A stretch of 64,000 nt of DNA, taken from contig NZ_PPQS01000034.1 of assembly GCF_002902405.1 (NCBI RefSeq), forward strand, positions 69,422 through 133,421. The letters are read 5' to 3'. A program made the position numbers and the translations under genes. The notes under the pieces were generated by a model that was not told where the DNA came from, made no database searches, and saw only the letters and a list, made by a program, of their open reading frames with translations. This DNA is from Staphylococcus schweitzeri. GTDB taxonomy: Bacteria > Bacillota > Bacilli > Staphylococcales > Staphylococcaceae. Shown in pieces: positions 25,449-35,529 of this stretch. Within the stretch, counting starts at the first letter, position 1, and the number at the start of each line of letters is the position of its first letter.

Positions 25449-25621
25449 AGGTTAACACATTTCATAATATTAAAAATGGTGTCTGTCATTGAAAATAGAG
25501 AATATAGTTGAATATCAATTGTTAAATAAAGACCGTACACATTAACTATATTTTCTCGAAATTTAGCTGTTTTAATAGGACATCAAACATAATATTTAAA
25601 GTATGTGTTAACCTCTTTTTT
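25449..25621 (+). repeat. Nested inverted repeat between brxA and thyA, probable terminator or structured RNA
   Basis: Outer arms AGGTTAACACAT (25449-25460) and ATGTGTTAACCT (25603-25614) are perfect complements, and TTTTTT follows the right arm. Inside lies a second pair, GAGAATATAGTT (25498-25509) with AACTATATTTTCTC (25544-25557), with one bulge. The whole could fold into a ~165-nt structure ending like an intrinsic terminator for the cvfC-brxA transcript. The remaining gap 25622-25852 shows nothing else I can support. Confidence 0.6.
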
Positions 25622-25852
25622 AAAATTATTTAGCATTAAAGTTATAGATTTGGGTAAACAATTAGCAATTGGAAGCTTATATCGCGTAATTATGTAATTG
25701 TAGCTTAATCAAAATTTTATAAATAAAGTAACGGAATTCATGAAATTAATGTCATATTCCTTAAATTAGTGGTAATAAAATGCTACATAAAGTTAAATTA
25801 TATCGGACTAAATATACATAGTATAAATAATGAAAATGAGGTGTTATCGCAT

Positions 25853-26809
25853 ATGTTAAATTCATTTGATGCAGCATATCACAGTCTTTGTGAGGAAGTT
25901 TTAGAAATAGGAAATACACGAAATGATCGGACGAACACAGGTACGATTTCGAAATTTGGACATCAACTTCGCTTTGACTTATCTAAAGGATTTCCACTTT
26001 TAACAACAAAGAAAGTTTCTTTTAAATTAGTAGCAACCGAATTATTATGGTTCATTAAAGGAGATACAAACATCCAATACTTATTAAAGTATAATAATAA
26101 TATTTGGAACGAATGGGCTTTTGAAAATTATATCAAATCAAACGAATATAAAGGTCCTGATATGACAGATTTCGGACATCGTGCATTGAGCGACCCTGAA
26201 TTTAATGAACAATATAAAGAACAAATGAACCAGTTTAAGCAACGCATTCTTGAAGATGATACTTTTGCGAAGCAATTCGGTGATTTAGGTAACGTTTATG
26301 GAAAGCAATGGAGAGATTGGGTTGATAAAGATGGCAATCATTTTGATCAACTTAAAACAGTAATTGAACAAATTAAACATAATCCAGATTCAAGACGACA
26401 CATCGTATCTGCATGGAATCCAACAGAAATCGACACAATGGCACTTCCGCCTTGTCATACAATGTTCCAATTTTATGTCCAAGGTGGTAAGCTAAGTTGC
26501 CAGTTGTACCAACGTAGTGCAGATATCTTTTTAGGTGTGCCATTTAATATCGCAAGCTATGCTTTATTAACACACCTTATTGCCAAAGAATGTGGACTCG
26601 AAGTAGGAGAATTTGTGCATACATTTGGAGATGCACATATTTATTCAAATCACATTGATGCAATTCAAACTCAATTAGCACGTGAAAGCTTCAATCCGCC
26701 GACATTAAAAATTAACAGTGACAAGTCTATTTTCGATATAAATTACGAAGATTTGGAAATTGTTGACTATGAATCACATCCAGCAATTAAAGCTCCAATA
26801 GCGGTGTAA
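25853..26809 (+). CDS. thyA: Thymidylate synthase
   Basis: 318 residues, the usual size of long-form staphylococcal ThyA. It converts dUMP to dTMP using 5,10-methylenetetrahydrofolate. The catalytic cysteine lies in [22 protein letters not shown] near residue 20, [20 protein letters not shown] and the C-terminal IKAPIAV are family signatures. The ATG at 25853 follows GAGGTG with good spacing; an upstream in-frame start at 25769 would add 28 unconserved residues. folA lies 199 nt downstream and recycles the dihydrofolate produced. Confidence 0.97.
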   Translation: MLNSFDAAYHSLCEEVLEIGNTRNDRTNTGTISKFGHQLRFDLSKGFPLLTTKKVSFKLVATELLWFIKGDTNIQYLLKYNNNIWNEWAFENYIKSNEYKGPDMTDFGHRALSDPEFNEQYKEQMNQFKQRILEDDTFAKQFGDLGNVYGKQWRDWVDKDGNHFDQLKTVIEQIKHNPDSRRHIVSAWNPTEIDTMALPPCHTMFQFYVQGGKLSCQLYQRSADIFLGVPFNIASYALLTHLIAKECGLEVGEFVHTFGDAHIYSNHIDAIQTQLARESFNPPTLKINSDKSIFDINYEDLEIVDYESHPAIKAPIAV

Positions 26810-26984
26810 TCATTGCATAATTAACTAACCATCTAGACATCAAAATGTCATTGTAGTATTTTCAAGTGTTAAAATGTACTTTTTTGTGTTAAACGTTTTC
26901 ATTAATTATGCAAAATCATTATTTCTATCACACTTTATGGTGAAAATTGTGTTAAATTAAAGGTAACTTAGTAGTAAAAAATGA

Positions 26985-27488
<504 letters not shown>

Positions 27489-27501
27489 GGGGGAGAATCA
27501 C

Positions 27502-28341
27502 ATGACAAAACAGATTATTGTGACAGACTCAACATCCGATTTATCAAAAAAATATTTAGAACAACACAACATCCATGTAGTTCCTTTAAGTTTGACTATT
27601 GAAGGTGCATCATATGTTGACCAAGTCGATATTACATCTGAAGAATTCATAAATCATATTGAAAATGATGAAGATGTTAAAACAAGTCAACCTGCTATAG
27701 GTGAATTTATATCAATGTACGAAGAACTAGGAAAAGATGATGTAGAAATCATAAGTATTCATCTTTCTTCCGGTTTAAGTGGTACTTTTAATACAGCATT
27801 TCAAGCGAGTCAAATGGTAGATGCAAATGTAACGGTCATTGATTCTAAATCTATTTCATTTGGTTTAGGATATCAAATACAACATTTAGTTGAACTAATA
27901 AATAAAGATTTATCTACAGACGAAATTGTCGAAAAGCTAAATACTTTTAGAGAAAACATTAAATTATTCGTAGTTATTGGACAATTAAATCAATTAATTA
28001 AAGGTGGTAGAATCAGTAAAACTAAAGGTTTAATAGGTAATCTTATGAAAATTAAACCAATTGGTACACTCGATGATGGTCGCTTGGAGCTTGTGCACAA
28101 TGCAAGAACTCAAAATTCTAGTATCCAATACTTGAAAAAGGAAATAGCTGAATTTATTGGTAATCATGAAATTAAATCCGTTGGTGTGGCTCATGCTAAT
28201 GTCATTGAATATGTTGATAAATTAAAAAAAGTGTTTAGTGATGCATTCCCAATAAATAACTACGATATAAATGTAACTACACCTGTAATTTCAGCACATA
28301 CAGGGCAGGGTGCTATTGGACTTGTAGTCCTTAAGCAGTAA
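27502..28341 (+). CDS. fakB2: DegV-family fatty-acid-binding protein, probably FakB2
   Basis: 279 residues with DegV hallmarks: VTDSTSDLS at the N-terminus, [26 protein letters not shown] (the lipid carboxylate-binding region), [18 protein letters not shown], and the C-terminal [10 protein letters not shown]. DegV/FakB proteins present a bound fatty acid to the kinase FakA for phosphorylation and incorporation into phospholipid. In S. aureus the DegV gene next to dfrA is FakB2, which prefers unsaturated acids; the name here comes from that synteny. The start follows GGGGGAG, 13 nt after folA, so the two are probably co-transcribed. Confidence 0.87.
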   Translation: MTKQIIVTDSTSDLSKKYLEQHNIHVVPLSLTIEGASYVDQVDITSEEFINHIENDEDVKTSQPAIGEFISMYEELGKDDVEIISIHLSSGLSGTFNTAFQASQMVDANVTVIDSKSISFGLGYQIQHLVELINKDLSTDEIVEKLNTFRENIKLFVVIGQLNQLIKGGRISKTKGLIGNLMKIKPIGTLDDGRLELVHNARTQNSSIQYLKKEIAEFIGNHEIKSVGVAHANVIEYVDKLKKVFSDAFPINNYDINVTTPVISAHTGQGAIGLVVLKQ

Positions 28342-28426
28342 ATTTATCAATTTCAGTGTTAATTACTTCCATTTCAATCTTTTATAGACTAAATTTATAA
28401 TTAGATAGATAAAGGAGGTAATTCAT

Positions 28427-28960
28427 ATGACAAAAGAATATGCAACATTAGCAGGAGGATGTTTCTGGTGCATGGTAAAGCCATTTACATCATATCCGGG
28501 CATCAAGTCAGTCGTATCTGGTTATAGTGGTGGTCACGTTGAAAACCCTACTTATGAACAGGTATGTACGAATCAAACCGGCCATGTCGAAGCAGTACAA
28601 ATTACATTTGATCCAGAGGTTACTTCCTTTGAAAATATATTAGATATATATTTCAAAACATTTGATCCTACCGACGATCAAGGTCAGTTTTTCGATAGAG
28701 GCGAAAGCTATCAACCAGTGATCTTCTATCATGATGAACATCAGAAGAAAGCTGCTGAATTTAAAAAACAACAATTGAATGAAGAAGGTATTTTCAAGAA
28801 ACCAGTGATTACACCTATTAAACCATATAAAAATTTCTATCCAGCTGAAGACTACCATCAAGATTACTACAAAAAGAACCCGGTACATTATTACCAGTAT
28901 CAACGAGGTTCTGGTAGAAAGGCGTTTATAGAATCACATTGGGGGAATCAAAATGCTTAA
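28427..28960 (+). CDS. msrA: Peptide methionine-S-sulfoxide reductase MsrA
   Basis: 177 residues. LAGGCFWC near the N-terminus places the catalytic cysteine at position 12; [17 protein letters not shown] and [13 protein letters not shown] are standard MsrA motifs. It repairs the S epimer of methionine sulfoxide in proteins. RBS AAGGAGG precedes the ATG. The 3' end overlaps msrB by 8 nt, so translation is coupled with the enzyme that repairs the R epimer. Confidence 0.97.
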   Translation: MTKEYATLAGGCFWCMVKPFTSYPGIKSVVSGYSGGHVENPTYEQVCTNQTGHVEAVQITFDPEVTSFENILDIYFKTFDPTDDQGQFFDRGESYQPVIFYHDEHQKKAAEFKKQQLNEEGIFKKPVITPIKPYKNFYPAEDYHQDYYKKNPVHYYQYQRGSGRKAFIESHWGNQNA

Positions 28961-29381
28961 AAAAGATAAAAGTGAATTAACAGATATTGAATACATTGTC
29001 ACTCAAGAAAATGGCACTGAACCACCATTTATGAATGAGTACTGGAATCATTTTGCTAAAGGCATTTACGTAGATAAAATTTCTGGTAAACCATTATTTA
29101 CTTCAGAAGAAAAATTTCATTCAGAATGCGGCTGGCCAAGTTTTTCAAAAGCTCTAGACGATGAAGAAATTATTGAATTAGTTGATAAATCATTTGGTAT
29201 GTTAAGAACTGAAGTTCGTTCAGAAGAATCAAATAGCCATTTAGGACATGTATTCAATGACGGTCCAAAAGAAAGTGGCGGATTAAGATACTGCATCAAT
29301 TCCGCTGCAATTCAATTTATTCCATATGACAAATTAGAAGAGTTGGGTTACGGCGATTTAATATCACATTTTGATAAGTAG
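28953..29381 (+). CDS. msrB: Peptide methionine-R-sulfoxide reductase MsrB
   Basis: 142 residues, single SelR domain. [22 protein letters not shown] and the catalytic Cys114 in [11 protein letters not shown] are diagnostic. The CxxC zinc-binding pairs of zinc-type MsrB enzymes are absent. It acts with the overlapping msrA. The next gene, crr, begins 11 nt downstream and is probably on the same transcript. Confidence 0.97.
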   Translation: MLKKDKSELTDIEYIVTQENGTEPPFMNEYWNHFAKGIYVDKISGKPLFTSEEKFHSECGWPSFSKALDDEEIIELVDKSFGMLRTEVRSEESNSHLGHVFNDGPKESGGLRYCINSAAIQFIPYDKLEELGYGDLISHFDK

Positions 29382-29392
29382 GAGTGGAAAGT

Positions 29393-29893
29393 ATGTTTAA
29401 AAAATTATTTGGTAAAGGCAAAGAAGTTAATAAAGATATAGCGATTTATGCACCATTAACAGGTGAATACGTAAAGATTGAAGATGTTCCAGACCCTGTT
29501 TTCGCGCAAAAAATGATGGGTGAAGGATTCGGCATTAATCCAACTGAGGGAGAAGTAGTATCTCCAATCTCAGGTCGTGTTGACAATGTCTTTCCAACTA
29601 AGCATGCTATTGGTTTAAAAGCTGATAACGGATTAGAATTATTAGTTCATATCGGTTTAGATACCGTTCAATTAGATGGTGAAGGCTTTGAAGTGCTAGT
29701 ATCTAGTGGGGATGAGGTAAATGTTGGTGATCCATTAGTAAGATTTAATCTCGAATTCATTAATAAAAATGCTAAATCTGTAATCTCACCAATCATTATT
29801 ACAAACTCTGATCAAGTAGCTTCTATCAATATTCACGATGAAAAAGCAGTCATCAAAGGCGAAACAAAAGTTATTGATGTGTCAATGAACTAA
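29393..29893 (+). CDS. crr: PTS glucose-type IIA component
   Basis: 166 residues. The ATG at 29393 is chosen because AGGAG at 29380 is its RBS; an upstream GTG would add three residues. The phosphorylated histidine is His86 in [17 protein letters not shown], and the paired His71 lies in PTKHAIGL. This stand-alone soluble IIA-Glc domain would carry phosphate from HPr to sugar-specific IIBC proteins; its partner is not in the window. The stop overlaps the next start as TAATG. Confidence 0.93.
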   Translation: MFKKLFGKGKEVNKDIAIYAPLTGEYVKIEDVPDPVFAQKMMGEGFGINPTEGEVVSPISGRVDNVFPTKHAIGLKADNGLELLVHIGLDTVQLDGEGFEVLVSSGDEVNVGDPLVRFNLEFINKNAKSVISPIIITNSDQVASINIHDEKAVIKGETKVIDVSMN

Positions 29894-30114
29894 TGAAAAA
29901 TTATTCATTTTATCAATTTGTTATGACAGTTCGTGGTAGACACGATGATAAAGGTCGTCTTGCAGAAGAGATATTTGATGATCTTGCTTTTCCAAAACAT
30001 GAAGATGATTTTAACACGTTATCTGACTATATTGAAACACATGGTGATTTTACATTACCAATGTCTGTATTTGATGATTTATATGAAGAATATACTGAAT
30101 GGCTAAAATTTTAG
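29893..30114 (+). CDS. YozE family (UPF0346) small protein
   Basis: 73 residues. [37 protein letters not shown] and the C-terminal [15 protein letters not shown] match the YozE_SAM_like/UPF0346 family, small helical cytosolic proteins of unknown role. The ATG overlaps the crr stop codon by one base, so it is translated by coupling at the end of the fakB2-msrAB-crr run. Confidence 0.9.
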   Translation: MKNYSFYQFVMTVRGRHDDKGRLAEEIFDDLAFPKHEDDFNTLSDYIETHGDFTLPMSVFDDLYEEYTEWLKF

Positions 30115-30137
30115 CTAATTAAGGCAATTATAATTAG

Positions 30138-30174
30138 AACCAGGGTGATGCAACGCTATTATCCTGGTTTTAAT
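30138..30174 (+). terminator. Possible terminator after the YozE gene
   Basis: AACCAGG / CCTGGTT with an ~18-nt loop, followed by TTAATTT. The stem is short, so this is tentative. It separates the crr-YozE run from ctpA. Confidence 0.5.
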
Positions 30175-30298
30175 TTGGATAAAAATAATTTCAAACTAGA
30201 AAATGTCAATTTATAATGAAATATCGTGCGCTATTCTGCAGAAATTGATATGATTAACTACACATATATGTAAAGTCCATAATTAAGGAAGTGATAAA

Positions 30299-31789
30299 AT
30301 GGATGATAAGCGACATACATCTTCATCCAATGCTGTTCAGAGCGAGTCCGAACAGCAGAATAAACAGAATCAGCAAATTCCGAAGAAACAAGTTCACTTT
30401 AAACGTTGGCAATTTATATCCATTATTATTGCAACAATTTTAATTACAGCTATTATTACGGTATTTGCCTATATTTTTATTAATCAAAAAATAAGTGGTT
30501 TAAGTAAAACAGAACAAGAAAATTTAAACAAGATTGAATATGTTTATAAAACTTTAAATAAGGATTATTATAAAAAGCAAGATTCTGATAAGGTAACGAA
30601 AGCAGCAATTGATGGCATGGTTAAAGAACTTAAAGATCCTTACTCAGAATATTTAACGCAAGAACAAACGAAATCATTTAATGAAGGCGTATCAGGTGAT
30701 TTTGTAGGTATCGGTGCAGAAATGCAAAAGAAAAATGATCAAATTATGGTTACAAGTCCTATGAAAGGTTCTCCAGCAGAACGTGCAGGTATACGTCCGA
30801 AAGATGTTATTACTAAAGTTAATGGCAAATCAATTAAAGGAAAAGCACTTGATGAAGTTGTCAAAGAAGTGAGAGGCAAAGAAAATACTGAAGTAACTTT
30901 AACTGTTCAACGTGGTAGTGAAGAAAAAGATGTAAAAATTAAACGTGAAAAAATTCATGTCAAAAGTGTTGAATATCAGAAAAAAAGTGACGTTGGTGTT
31001 ATCACAATCAATAAATTCCAAAATGATACTTCAGGTGAATTAAAAGATGCAGTTCTTAAAGCGCATAAAGATGGATTAAGAAAAATTGTTTTAGATTTAA
31101 GAAATAATCCAGGTGGCTTATTAGATGAAGCTGTTAAAATGTCTAATATTTTTATTGATAAAGGTAAAACTGTAGTTAAACTTGAAAAAGGTAATGACAC
31201 AGAATCAATTAAAACATCAAATGATGCTTTAAAAGAGGCTAAAGATATGGATGTTTCTATTTTAGTGAATGAAGGTTCAGCAAGTGCATCTGAAGTGTTT
31301 ACTGGTGCGTTAAAAGATTATCATAAGGCAAAGGTATATGGTTCTAAGACATTTGGAAAAGGCATTGTTCAAACTACACGTGAGTTTGATGATGGCTCAT
31401 TACTAAAATATACAGAGATGAAGTGGTTAACTCCAAATGGTCATTATATTCACGGTAAAGGTATTAAGCCAGATGTAGCTATAAATACACCGAAATATCA
31501 ATCATTAAATGTTATTCCAAGTTCTAGAACATTTAAATTAGGCGATGATGATAAAAATGTTAAAACAATAAAAATCGGATTATCTGCATTAGGCTATAAT
31601 GTAGGTAACGAATCGTCTAAATTTGATACTGATTTAGAAAATCAAGTTAAAGCGTTCCAACAAGATAATAAAGTTGAAGTAAACGGTGAATTTAATAAAG
31701 AAACAAATAATAAATTTACAGAATTATTAGTTGAAAAAGCTAATAAACATGATGATGTTCTAGACAAATTACTTAAACTACTTAAATAA
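30299..31789 (+). CDS. ctpA: Carboxyl-terminal processing serine protease CtpA
   Basis: 496 residues. A cytosolic tail of ~35 residues is followed by one membrane anchor (residues 38-62). Then come a PDZ domain (~135-205), an S41 protease domain, and a C-terminal peptidoglycan-binding PGB_1 domain (~415-490). The catalytic dyad is Ser329 in GSASASE and Lys354 in TFGKGIVQ, spaced 25 residues apart as in E. coli Tsp. The protein should work outside the membrane near the cell wall, cutting substrates from their C-termini. RBS AAGGAAG precedes the ATG. The gene appears monocistronic, with a terminator after it. Confidence 0.96.
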   Translation: MDDKRHTSSSNAVQSESEQQNKQNQQIPKKQVHFKRWQFISIIIATILITAIITVFAYIFINQKISGLSKTEQENLNKIEYVYKTLNKDYYKKQDSDKVTKAAIDGMVKELKDPYSEYLTQEQTKSFNEGVSGDFVGIGAEMQKKNDQIMVTSPMKGSPAERAGIRPKDVITKVNGKSIKGKALDEVVKEVRGKENTEVTLTVQRGSEEKDVKIKREKIHVKSVEYQKKSDVGVITINKFQNDTSGELKDAVLKAHKDGLRKIVLDLRNNPGGLLDEAVKMSNIFIDKGKTVVKLEKGNDTESIKTSNDALKEAKDMDVSILVNEGSASASEVFTGALKDYHKAKVYGSKTFGKGIVQTTREFDDGSLLKYTEMKWLTPNGHYIHGKGIKPDVAINTPKYQSLNVIPSSRTFKLGDDDKNVKTIKIGLSALGYNVGNESSKFDTDLENQVKAFQQDNKVEVNGEFNKETNNKFTELLVEKANKHDDVLDKLLKLLK

Positions 31790-31833
31790 TTTATGATAGA
31801 AATTTATAGAAAATATTATAGTTAAATTACGAT

Positions 31834-31884
31834 AACACACTTTCAGAAATGTTTTTAGTTACATTTTAGGAAGTGTGTTTTTTA
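31834..31884 (+). terminator. ctpA terminator
   Basis: ACACACTTTC (31835-31844) pairs with GGAAGTGTGT (31869-31878), followed by TTTTTT. Confidence 0.85.
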
Positions 31885-31930
31885 AAAACAAAAATAAGTA
31901 AGTAAAAAATGCTTTCATTAGGTACCTGAG

Positions 31931-32248
31931 ATATAAAGTGATGTCCTAGACTCTACAATTTTGCCAGAGAACGAATCCAAACATAGAGAATTTCAAAAAC
32001 GAAATTCTACAGACAATTCAAGTTGGCGGGGCCCCAACACAAAAGCTGACAGAAAGTCAGGTTACTATAATGTGCAAGTTGGGGAGACAACAATAAAGAA
32101 ATACTTTTTCTTTAGAAATTAGTATTTCTTATGCATGAGTTTTACTAATGTATTCCCTTTTTAAGTACACATCAGTTGTAGCTAATGCGTAAGAACCTCC
32201 TCTACATAATAAATCATTAGAGGTTTTTATCGTTTCTGTCCTACTCTC
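31931..32248 (-). repeat. Dispersed intergenic repeat, copy A, with STAR-like core
   Basis: This stretch matches 37549-37880 over most of its length. Shared blocks include atgtcctag, ggccccaacaca, aatgtgcaagttgggga, and a long run around the hairpin aagaaatac/gtatttctt (32097-32130). On the minus strand 32028-32041 reads TGTGTTGGGGCCCC, fitting the published S. aureus STAR consensus TNTGTTGNGGCCCN. Other stems (gctgac/gtcagg; cctct/agagg) suggest a structured RNA. It fills most of the ctpA-GNAT gap; 32249-32564 otherwise shows nothing I can support. Confidence 0.75.
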
Positions 32249-32564
32249 TTGTTGACGTTGGATAACAAAAGTTATAAATTAGACGTTCAGTATTAATAAA
32301 AGTCGGTAGAACATTTAAGAATCAAGACTGATATTATGTCATTTAAGGCAATTAATTGAAGTAAACATAATTATGGACAGTTGATTTCATGACCACTAAC
32401 TACTTTGTTATTAGTATATGCTACTTTTATCGGCTACTATTGTCCCAATGTTTTATAATTACTGTTTTTCATGCATATTAAACGTTTAAAGTATCACGAT
32501 AGTGTGTATGAATAACATGTGCAATAAAACGCATTTTAAATTTATTATACGAGGAGTGACGTAC

Positions 32565-33074
32565 ATGATTCGTCTGGGTAAAATGACAGATTTAGATCAA
32601 ATTTTAAATCTTGTAGAAGAAGCGAAAGAAATTATGAAGGAACACGACAACGAACAATGGGACGATCAGTACCCACTTTTGGAACATTTCGAAGAAGATA
32701 TTGCGAAAGACTACTTATATGTTTTAGAGGAAAATGACAAAATTTATGGCTTTATTGTTGTCGACCAAAATCAAGCAGAATGGTATGATGACATTGACTG
32801 GCCTGTAAATAGAGATGGTGCTTTTGTCATACATCGTTTAACTGGATCCAAAGATTATAAAGGTGCAGCAACAGAATTATTTAATTATGTGATTGATGTA
32901 GTAAAAGCACGTGGAGCTAACGTTATTTTAACAGATACATTTGCATTAAATAAGCCAGCACAAGGTTTGTTTGCTAAATTCGGTTTTCATAAGGTAGGGG
33001 AACAATTAATGGAATATCCGCCTTATGATAAAGGTGAGCCTTTTTATGCATATTATAAAAATTTAAAAGAATAG
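32565..33074 (+). CDS. GNAT-family N-acetyltransferase
   Basis: 169 residues from the ATG at 32565, which has GAGGAG upstream; the longer frame from 32502 lacks an RBS. It is a single GNAT fold: MIRLGKMTDLDQILNLVEE start, YVLEENDKIYGFIVVDQ strand pair, HRLTGSKDYKGAATELF at the acetyl-CoA loop, and the C-terminal NKPAQGLFAKFGFHKVGE. Substrate unknown. The stop is 11 nt before murG, so the two are likely co-transcribed. Similar GNAT genes precede murG in other staphylococci. Confidence 0.87.
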   Translation: MIRLGKMTDLDQILNLVEEAKEIMKEHDNEQWDDQYPLLEHFEEDIAKDYLYVLEENDKIYGFIVVDQNQAEWYDDIDWPVNRDGAFVIHRLTGSKDYKGAATELFNYVIDVVKARGANVILTDTFALNKPAQGLFAKFGFHKVGEQLMEYPPYDKGEPFYAYYKNLKE

Positions 33075-33085
33075 AGGTAATATTA

Positions 33086-34156
33086 ATGACGAAAATCGCG
33101 TTTACCGGTGGTGGTACAGTTGGACATGTTTCAGTAAATTTAAGTTTAATTCCGACTGCATTATCCCAGGGTCATGAAGCGTTTTATATTGGTTCTAAAA
33201 ATGGAATTGAAAGAGAAATGATTGAAACACAATTACCAGCAATTACGTATTATCCTATTTCGAGTGGTAAATTAAGAAGATACATTTCATTAGAAAATGC
33301 AAAAGATGTATTTAAAGTATTGAAAGGTATTTTAGATGCTCGTAAAGTTTTGAAAAAGGAAAAACCAGATTTATTATTTTCAAAAGGTGGTTTTGTATCA
33401 GTACCTGTTGTTATAGCAGCTAAATCTTTGAAAATACCAACAATTATTCATGAATCTGACTTAACACCTGGCTTAGCAAATAAGATTGCACTAAAATTTG
33501 CTAAGAAAATTTATACGACGTTTGAAGAAACGTTAAATTACTTACCAAAAGATAAAGCAGATTTCATAGGAGCTACAATTCGTGAAGATTTAAAAAGTGG
33601 TAGTGCTCACAAAGGTTACCAATTGACAGGTTTTAATAATAATAAAAAAGTACTACTCGTTATGGGTGGAAGTTTAGGTAGTAAAAAGCTAAATGAAATT
33701 ATTAGAAAGAATTTAGACGCATTACTACAGCGATATCAAGTGATTCATTTAACTGGTAAAGGGTTAAATGATAATCAAGTAAAAAAATCTGGTTATGTAC
33801 AATATGAATTTGTAAAGGAAGATTTAACAGATTTATTAGCTATTGCTGATACAGTTATAAGTAGAGCGGGTTCAAATGCCATTTATGAATTTTTAACATT
33901 ACGAATACCTATGTTACTAGTGCCACTAGGTTTAGATCAATCACGTGGTGACCAAATTGATAATGCCAAACACTTTGCTGAAAAAGGTTATGCAAAGACA
34001 ATTGAAGAAAATCAATTAACTGCGGAAAATTTATTAGAAGAATTAACTGTTATAGAAAAGGAAAGAACTCAAATCATCAATGACATGAAAGCTTATGAAC
34101 AAAGTTATACTAAGGAAGCTTTATTTAATAAAATGATTAAAGATGCTTTGAATTAA
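33086..34156 (+). CDS. murG: UDP-GlcNAc:undecaprenyl-pyrophosphoryl-MurNAc-pentapeptide transferase
   Basis: 356 residues, normal MurG length. The N-terminal glycine loop AFTGGGTVGHVSVN binds the lipid I phosphate. LLFSKGGFVSVPVVIAAK and IIHESDLTPGLANK are conserved. The C-terminal domain carries the UDP-GlcNAc site VMGGSLGSKKLNE, SRAGSNAIYEFL and PLGLDQSRGDQIDNA. It makes lipid II at the inner face of the membrane. The gene sits outside the dcw cluster, as in S. aureus, between a GNAT gene (11 nt) and a PAP2 gene (16 nt). Confidence 0.96.
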   Translation: MTKIAFTGGGTVGHVSVNLSLIPTALSQGHEAFYIGSKNGIEREMIETQLPAITYYPISSGKLRRYISLENAKDVFKVLKGILDARKVLKKEKPDLLFSKGGFVSVPVVIAAKSLKIPTIIHESDLTPGLANKIALKFAKKIYTTFEETLNYLPKDKADFIGATIREDLKSGSAHKGYQLTGFNNNKKVLLVMGGSLGSKKLNEIIRKNLDALLQRYQVIHLTGKGLNDNQVKKSGYVQYEFVKEDLTDLLAIADTVISRAGSNAIYEFLTLRIPMLLVPLGLDQSRGDQIDNAKHFAEKGYAKTIEENQLTAENLLEELTVIEKERTQIINDMKAYEQSYTKEALFNKMIKDALN

Positions 34157-34172
34157 TGGGAGGTAGTGCTTT

Positions 34173-34787
34173 ATGAGTCAATGGAAACGTATCTCTTTGC
34201 TCATTGTTTTTACTTTGGTTTTTGGAATCATCGCTTTTTTTCATGAATCAAGACTTGGAAAATGGATCGACAATGAAGTTTATGAATTTATTTATGCATC
34301 TGAGAGCTTCATAACGACATCTATTATGCTTGGTGCTACTAAAGTAGGTGAAGTATGGGCAATGTTATGTATTTCATTACTTCTTGTGGCGTATTTAATG
34401 TTAAAGCGCCATAAAATTGAAGCATTATTTTTCGCATTAACAATGGCTTTATCAGGAATTTTAAATCCAGCATTAAAAAATATATTTGATAGAGAGAGAC
34501 CAACATTATTACGTTTAATTGACATAACAGGGTTTAGCTTCCCAAGTGGACATGCGATGGGTTCAACAGCATATTTTGGAAGTGGTATTTATATTTTAAA
34601 TCGGTTTGGACATGGTAATTCAAAAGGTTTACTTATCGGATTATGTTCAGTGATGATTCTATTAATTTCAATATCCCGTGTTTATCTAGGTGTACATTAC
34701 CCGACTGATATAATTGCCGGTATTATAGGTGGCGTATTTTGTATTATTTTATCAACGGTACTACTAAAAAATAAATTATTAAATTAA
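34173..34787 (+). CDS. PAP2-family membrane phosphatase
   Basis: 204 residues with about five to six membrane segments. The three phosphatase motifs are present: KNIFDRERP (KX6RP type), PSGHAMGS, and SRVYLGVHYPTD. Enzymes of this family dephosphorylate lipid pyrophosphates such as undecaprenyl pyrophosphate or phosphatidylglycerol phosphate. Linkage to murG 16 nt upstream favours a role in the lipid carrier cycle, but the substrate is inferred. It is called pgpB in some S. aureus annotations. It ends at a hairpin shared with the converging isrR sRNA. Confidence 0.92.
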   Translation: MSQWKRISLLIVFTLVFGIIAFFHESRLGKWIDNEVYEFIYASESFITTSIMLGATKVGEVWAMLCISLLLVAYLMLKRHKIEALFFALTMALSGILNPALKNIFDRERPTLLRLIDITGFSFPSGHAMGSTAYFGSGIYILNRFGHGNSKGLLIGLCSVMILLISISRVYLGVHYPTDIIAGIIGGVFCIILSTVLLKNKLLN

Positions 34788-34806
34788 ATATATATATGAA
34801 CATAAC

Positions 34807-34849
34807 AAAAGCAGTAAACCTAAAGTGTCGTAAGGGTTTACTGCTTTTA
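34807..34849. terminator. Bidirectional terminator shared by the PAP2 gene and isrR
   Basis: Stem AAAAGCAGTAAACC (34807-34820) and GGTTTACTGCTTTT (34835-34848). A/T tracts on both sides let it work for the plus-strand PAP2 gene and for minus-strand isrR. Confidence 0.9.
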
Positions 34850-34962
34850 TAAAACGTTGTTATAACGTATATTGTCTTTTACGGGCATATAAAAGGGGAA
34901 TATCTGAAAATGACCAATCCAACATGAACGAAACGTTGTGGGGGGGATGTTCTATGTGGTAT

Positions 34963-34977
34963 TGATAATCATTTTCA
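34963..34977. promoter_or_regulatory. Fur box 1 of isrR
   Basis: TGATAATCATTTTCA is a near match to the 7-1-7 Fur inverted repeat TGATAATNATTATCA. It lies at the predicted isrR start site. Confidence 0.82.
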
Positions 34978-34983
34978 ACTACT

Positions 34984-35011
34984 ATTATACATTAGTGAGA
35001 ATCATTGTCAA
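34984..35011 (-). promoter_or_regulatory. isrR promoter (SigA type)
   Basis: Minus-strand TTGACA (35011-35006), 16-nt spacer, TATAAT (34989-34984): both boxes are perfect consensus. Confidence 0.88.
34996..35010. promoter_or_regulatory. Fur box 2 of isrR
   Basis: TGAGAATCATTGTCA, a near match to the Fur 7-1-7 repeat, overlaps the -35 box and spacer of the isrR promoter. Bound Fur-iron would block RNA polymerase. Confidence 0.8.
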
Positions 35012-35529
35012 TTAGAAACTAAAACTTTTTTGAGAAATTTTTTATCAAATGTAAATAAAGCCCTTTATAATGCAATTTTAAAGTATAAAAAATTTTAAAA
35101 ATAATTATGGACTTGCACATACTAATTTACAGTATTTATTAAAATTTGTAGGATTAAACCGATGCTTATTCATTTATGGACCTGATTATGTTTAAGTCAT
35201 TCATATTATGTGAAAATAGAAATATTAATGTTGCAGCTTAAAAGTTATTTTCACTACGCATTTTAGGTAACTTTCAGGATTAAATTTATAAAGCTCCTTT
35301 TATGATAGAGTTAGCATTAAAAATTGAAAATGTTTTAAAAAGTCAATGCTTAGTAGTCAAGTTAATAAATAATTAATGATTTAACTCTGAAAAATTCGAA
35401 ACAGATTTATTGATTTGTGATAAAATTTAAATGTAAACAAACTAATTTGTAAAACAACTATTGTATGGAAAAATACAAAATTTAATATATATTACCTTAT
35501 TAGAAAAAGTCGTAATATGAGGTGTACAA
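35012..35529. other. Intergenic region upstream of arlR
   Basis: About 520 AT-rich bases between the isrR promoter and arlR. It presumably holds the arlRS promoters, but I cannot pick a convincing -35/-10 pair. No ORF or hairpin terminator stands out. Confidence 0.5.

Larger units (their letters stand above)
34803..34977 (-). ncRNA. isrR: IsrR, Fur-regulated iron-sparing small RNA
   Basis: On the minus strand a strong promoter (TTGACA at 35011-35006, 16-nt spacer, TATAAT at 34989-34984) is followed about 175 nt later by the hairpin GCAGTAAACC / GGTTTACTGC and a U-run. The RNA contains a CCCCCCC stretch (34946-34940) and CCCC near 34897-34894. It has no convincing ORF. Two Fur boxes cover the promoter and start site. 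Size, C-rich motifs, Fur boxes and location between pgpB and arlR match the published S. aureus IsrR, which lowers production of iron-using enzymes under iron starvation. Confidence 0.88.

Noticed and set aside
26886-26901. cre-like site upstream of folA (GTTAAACGTTTTCA)
   Set aside because: The right half fits, but the conserved TG of the left half is misplaced, and carbon control of folA has no other support.
32028-32041. GGGGCCCC palindrome as a stand-alone regulatory operator
   Set aside because: It recurs at 37662-37675 inside the same larger repeat and fits the STAR core, so a gene-specific operator is unlikely.
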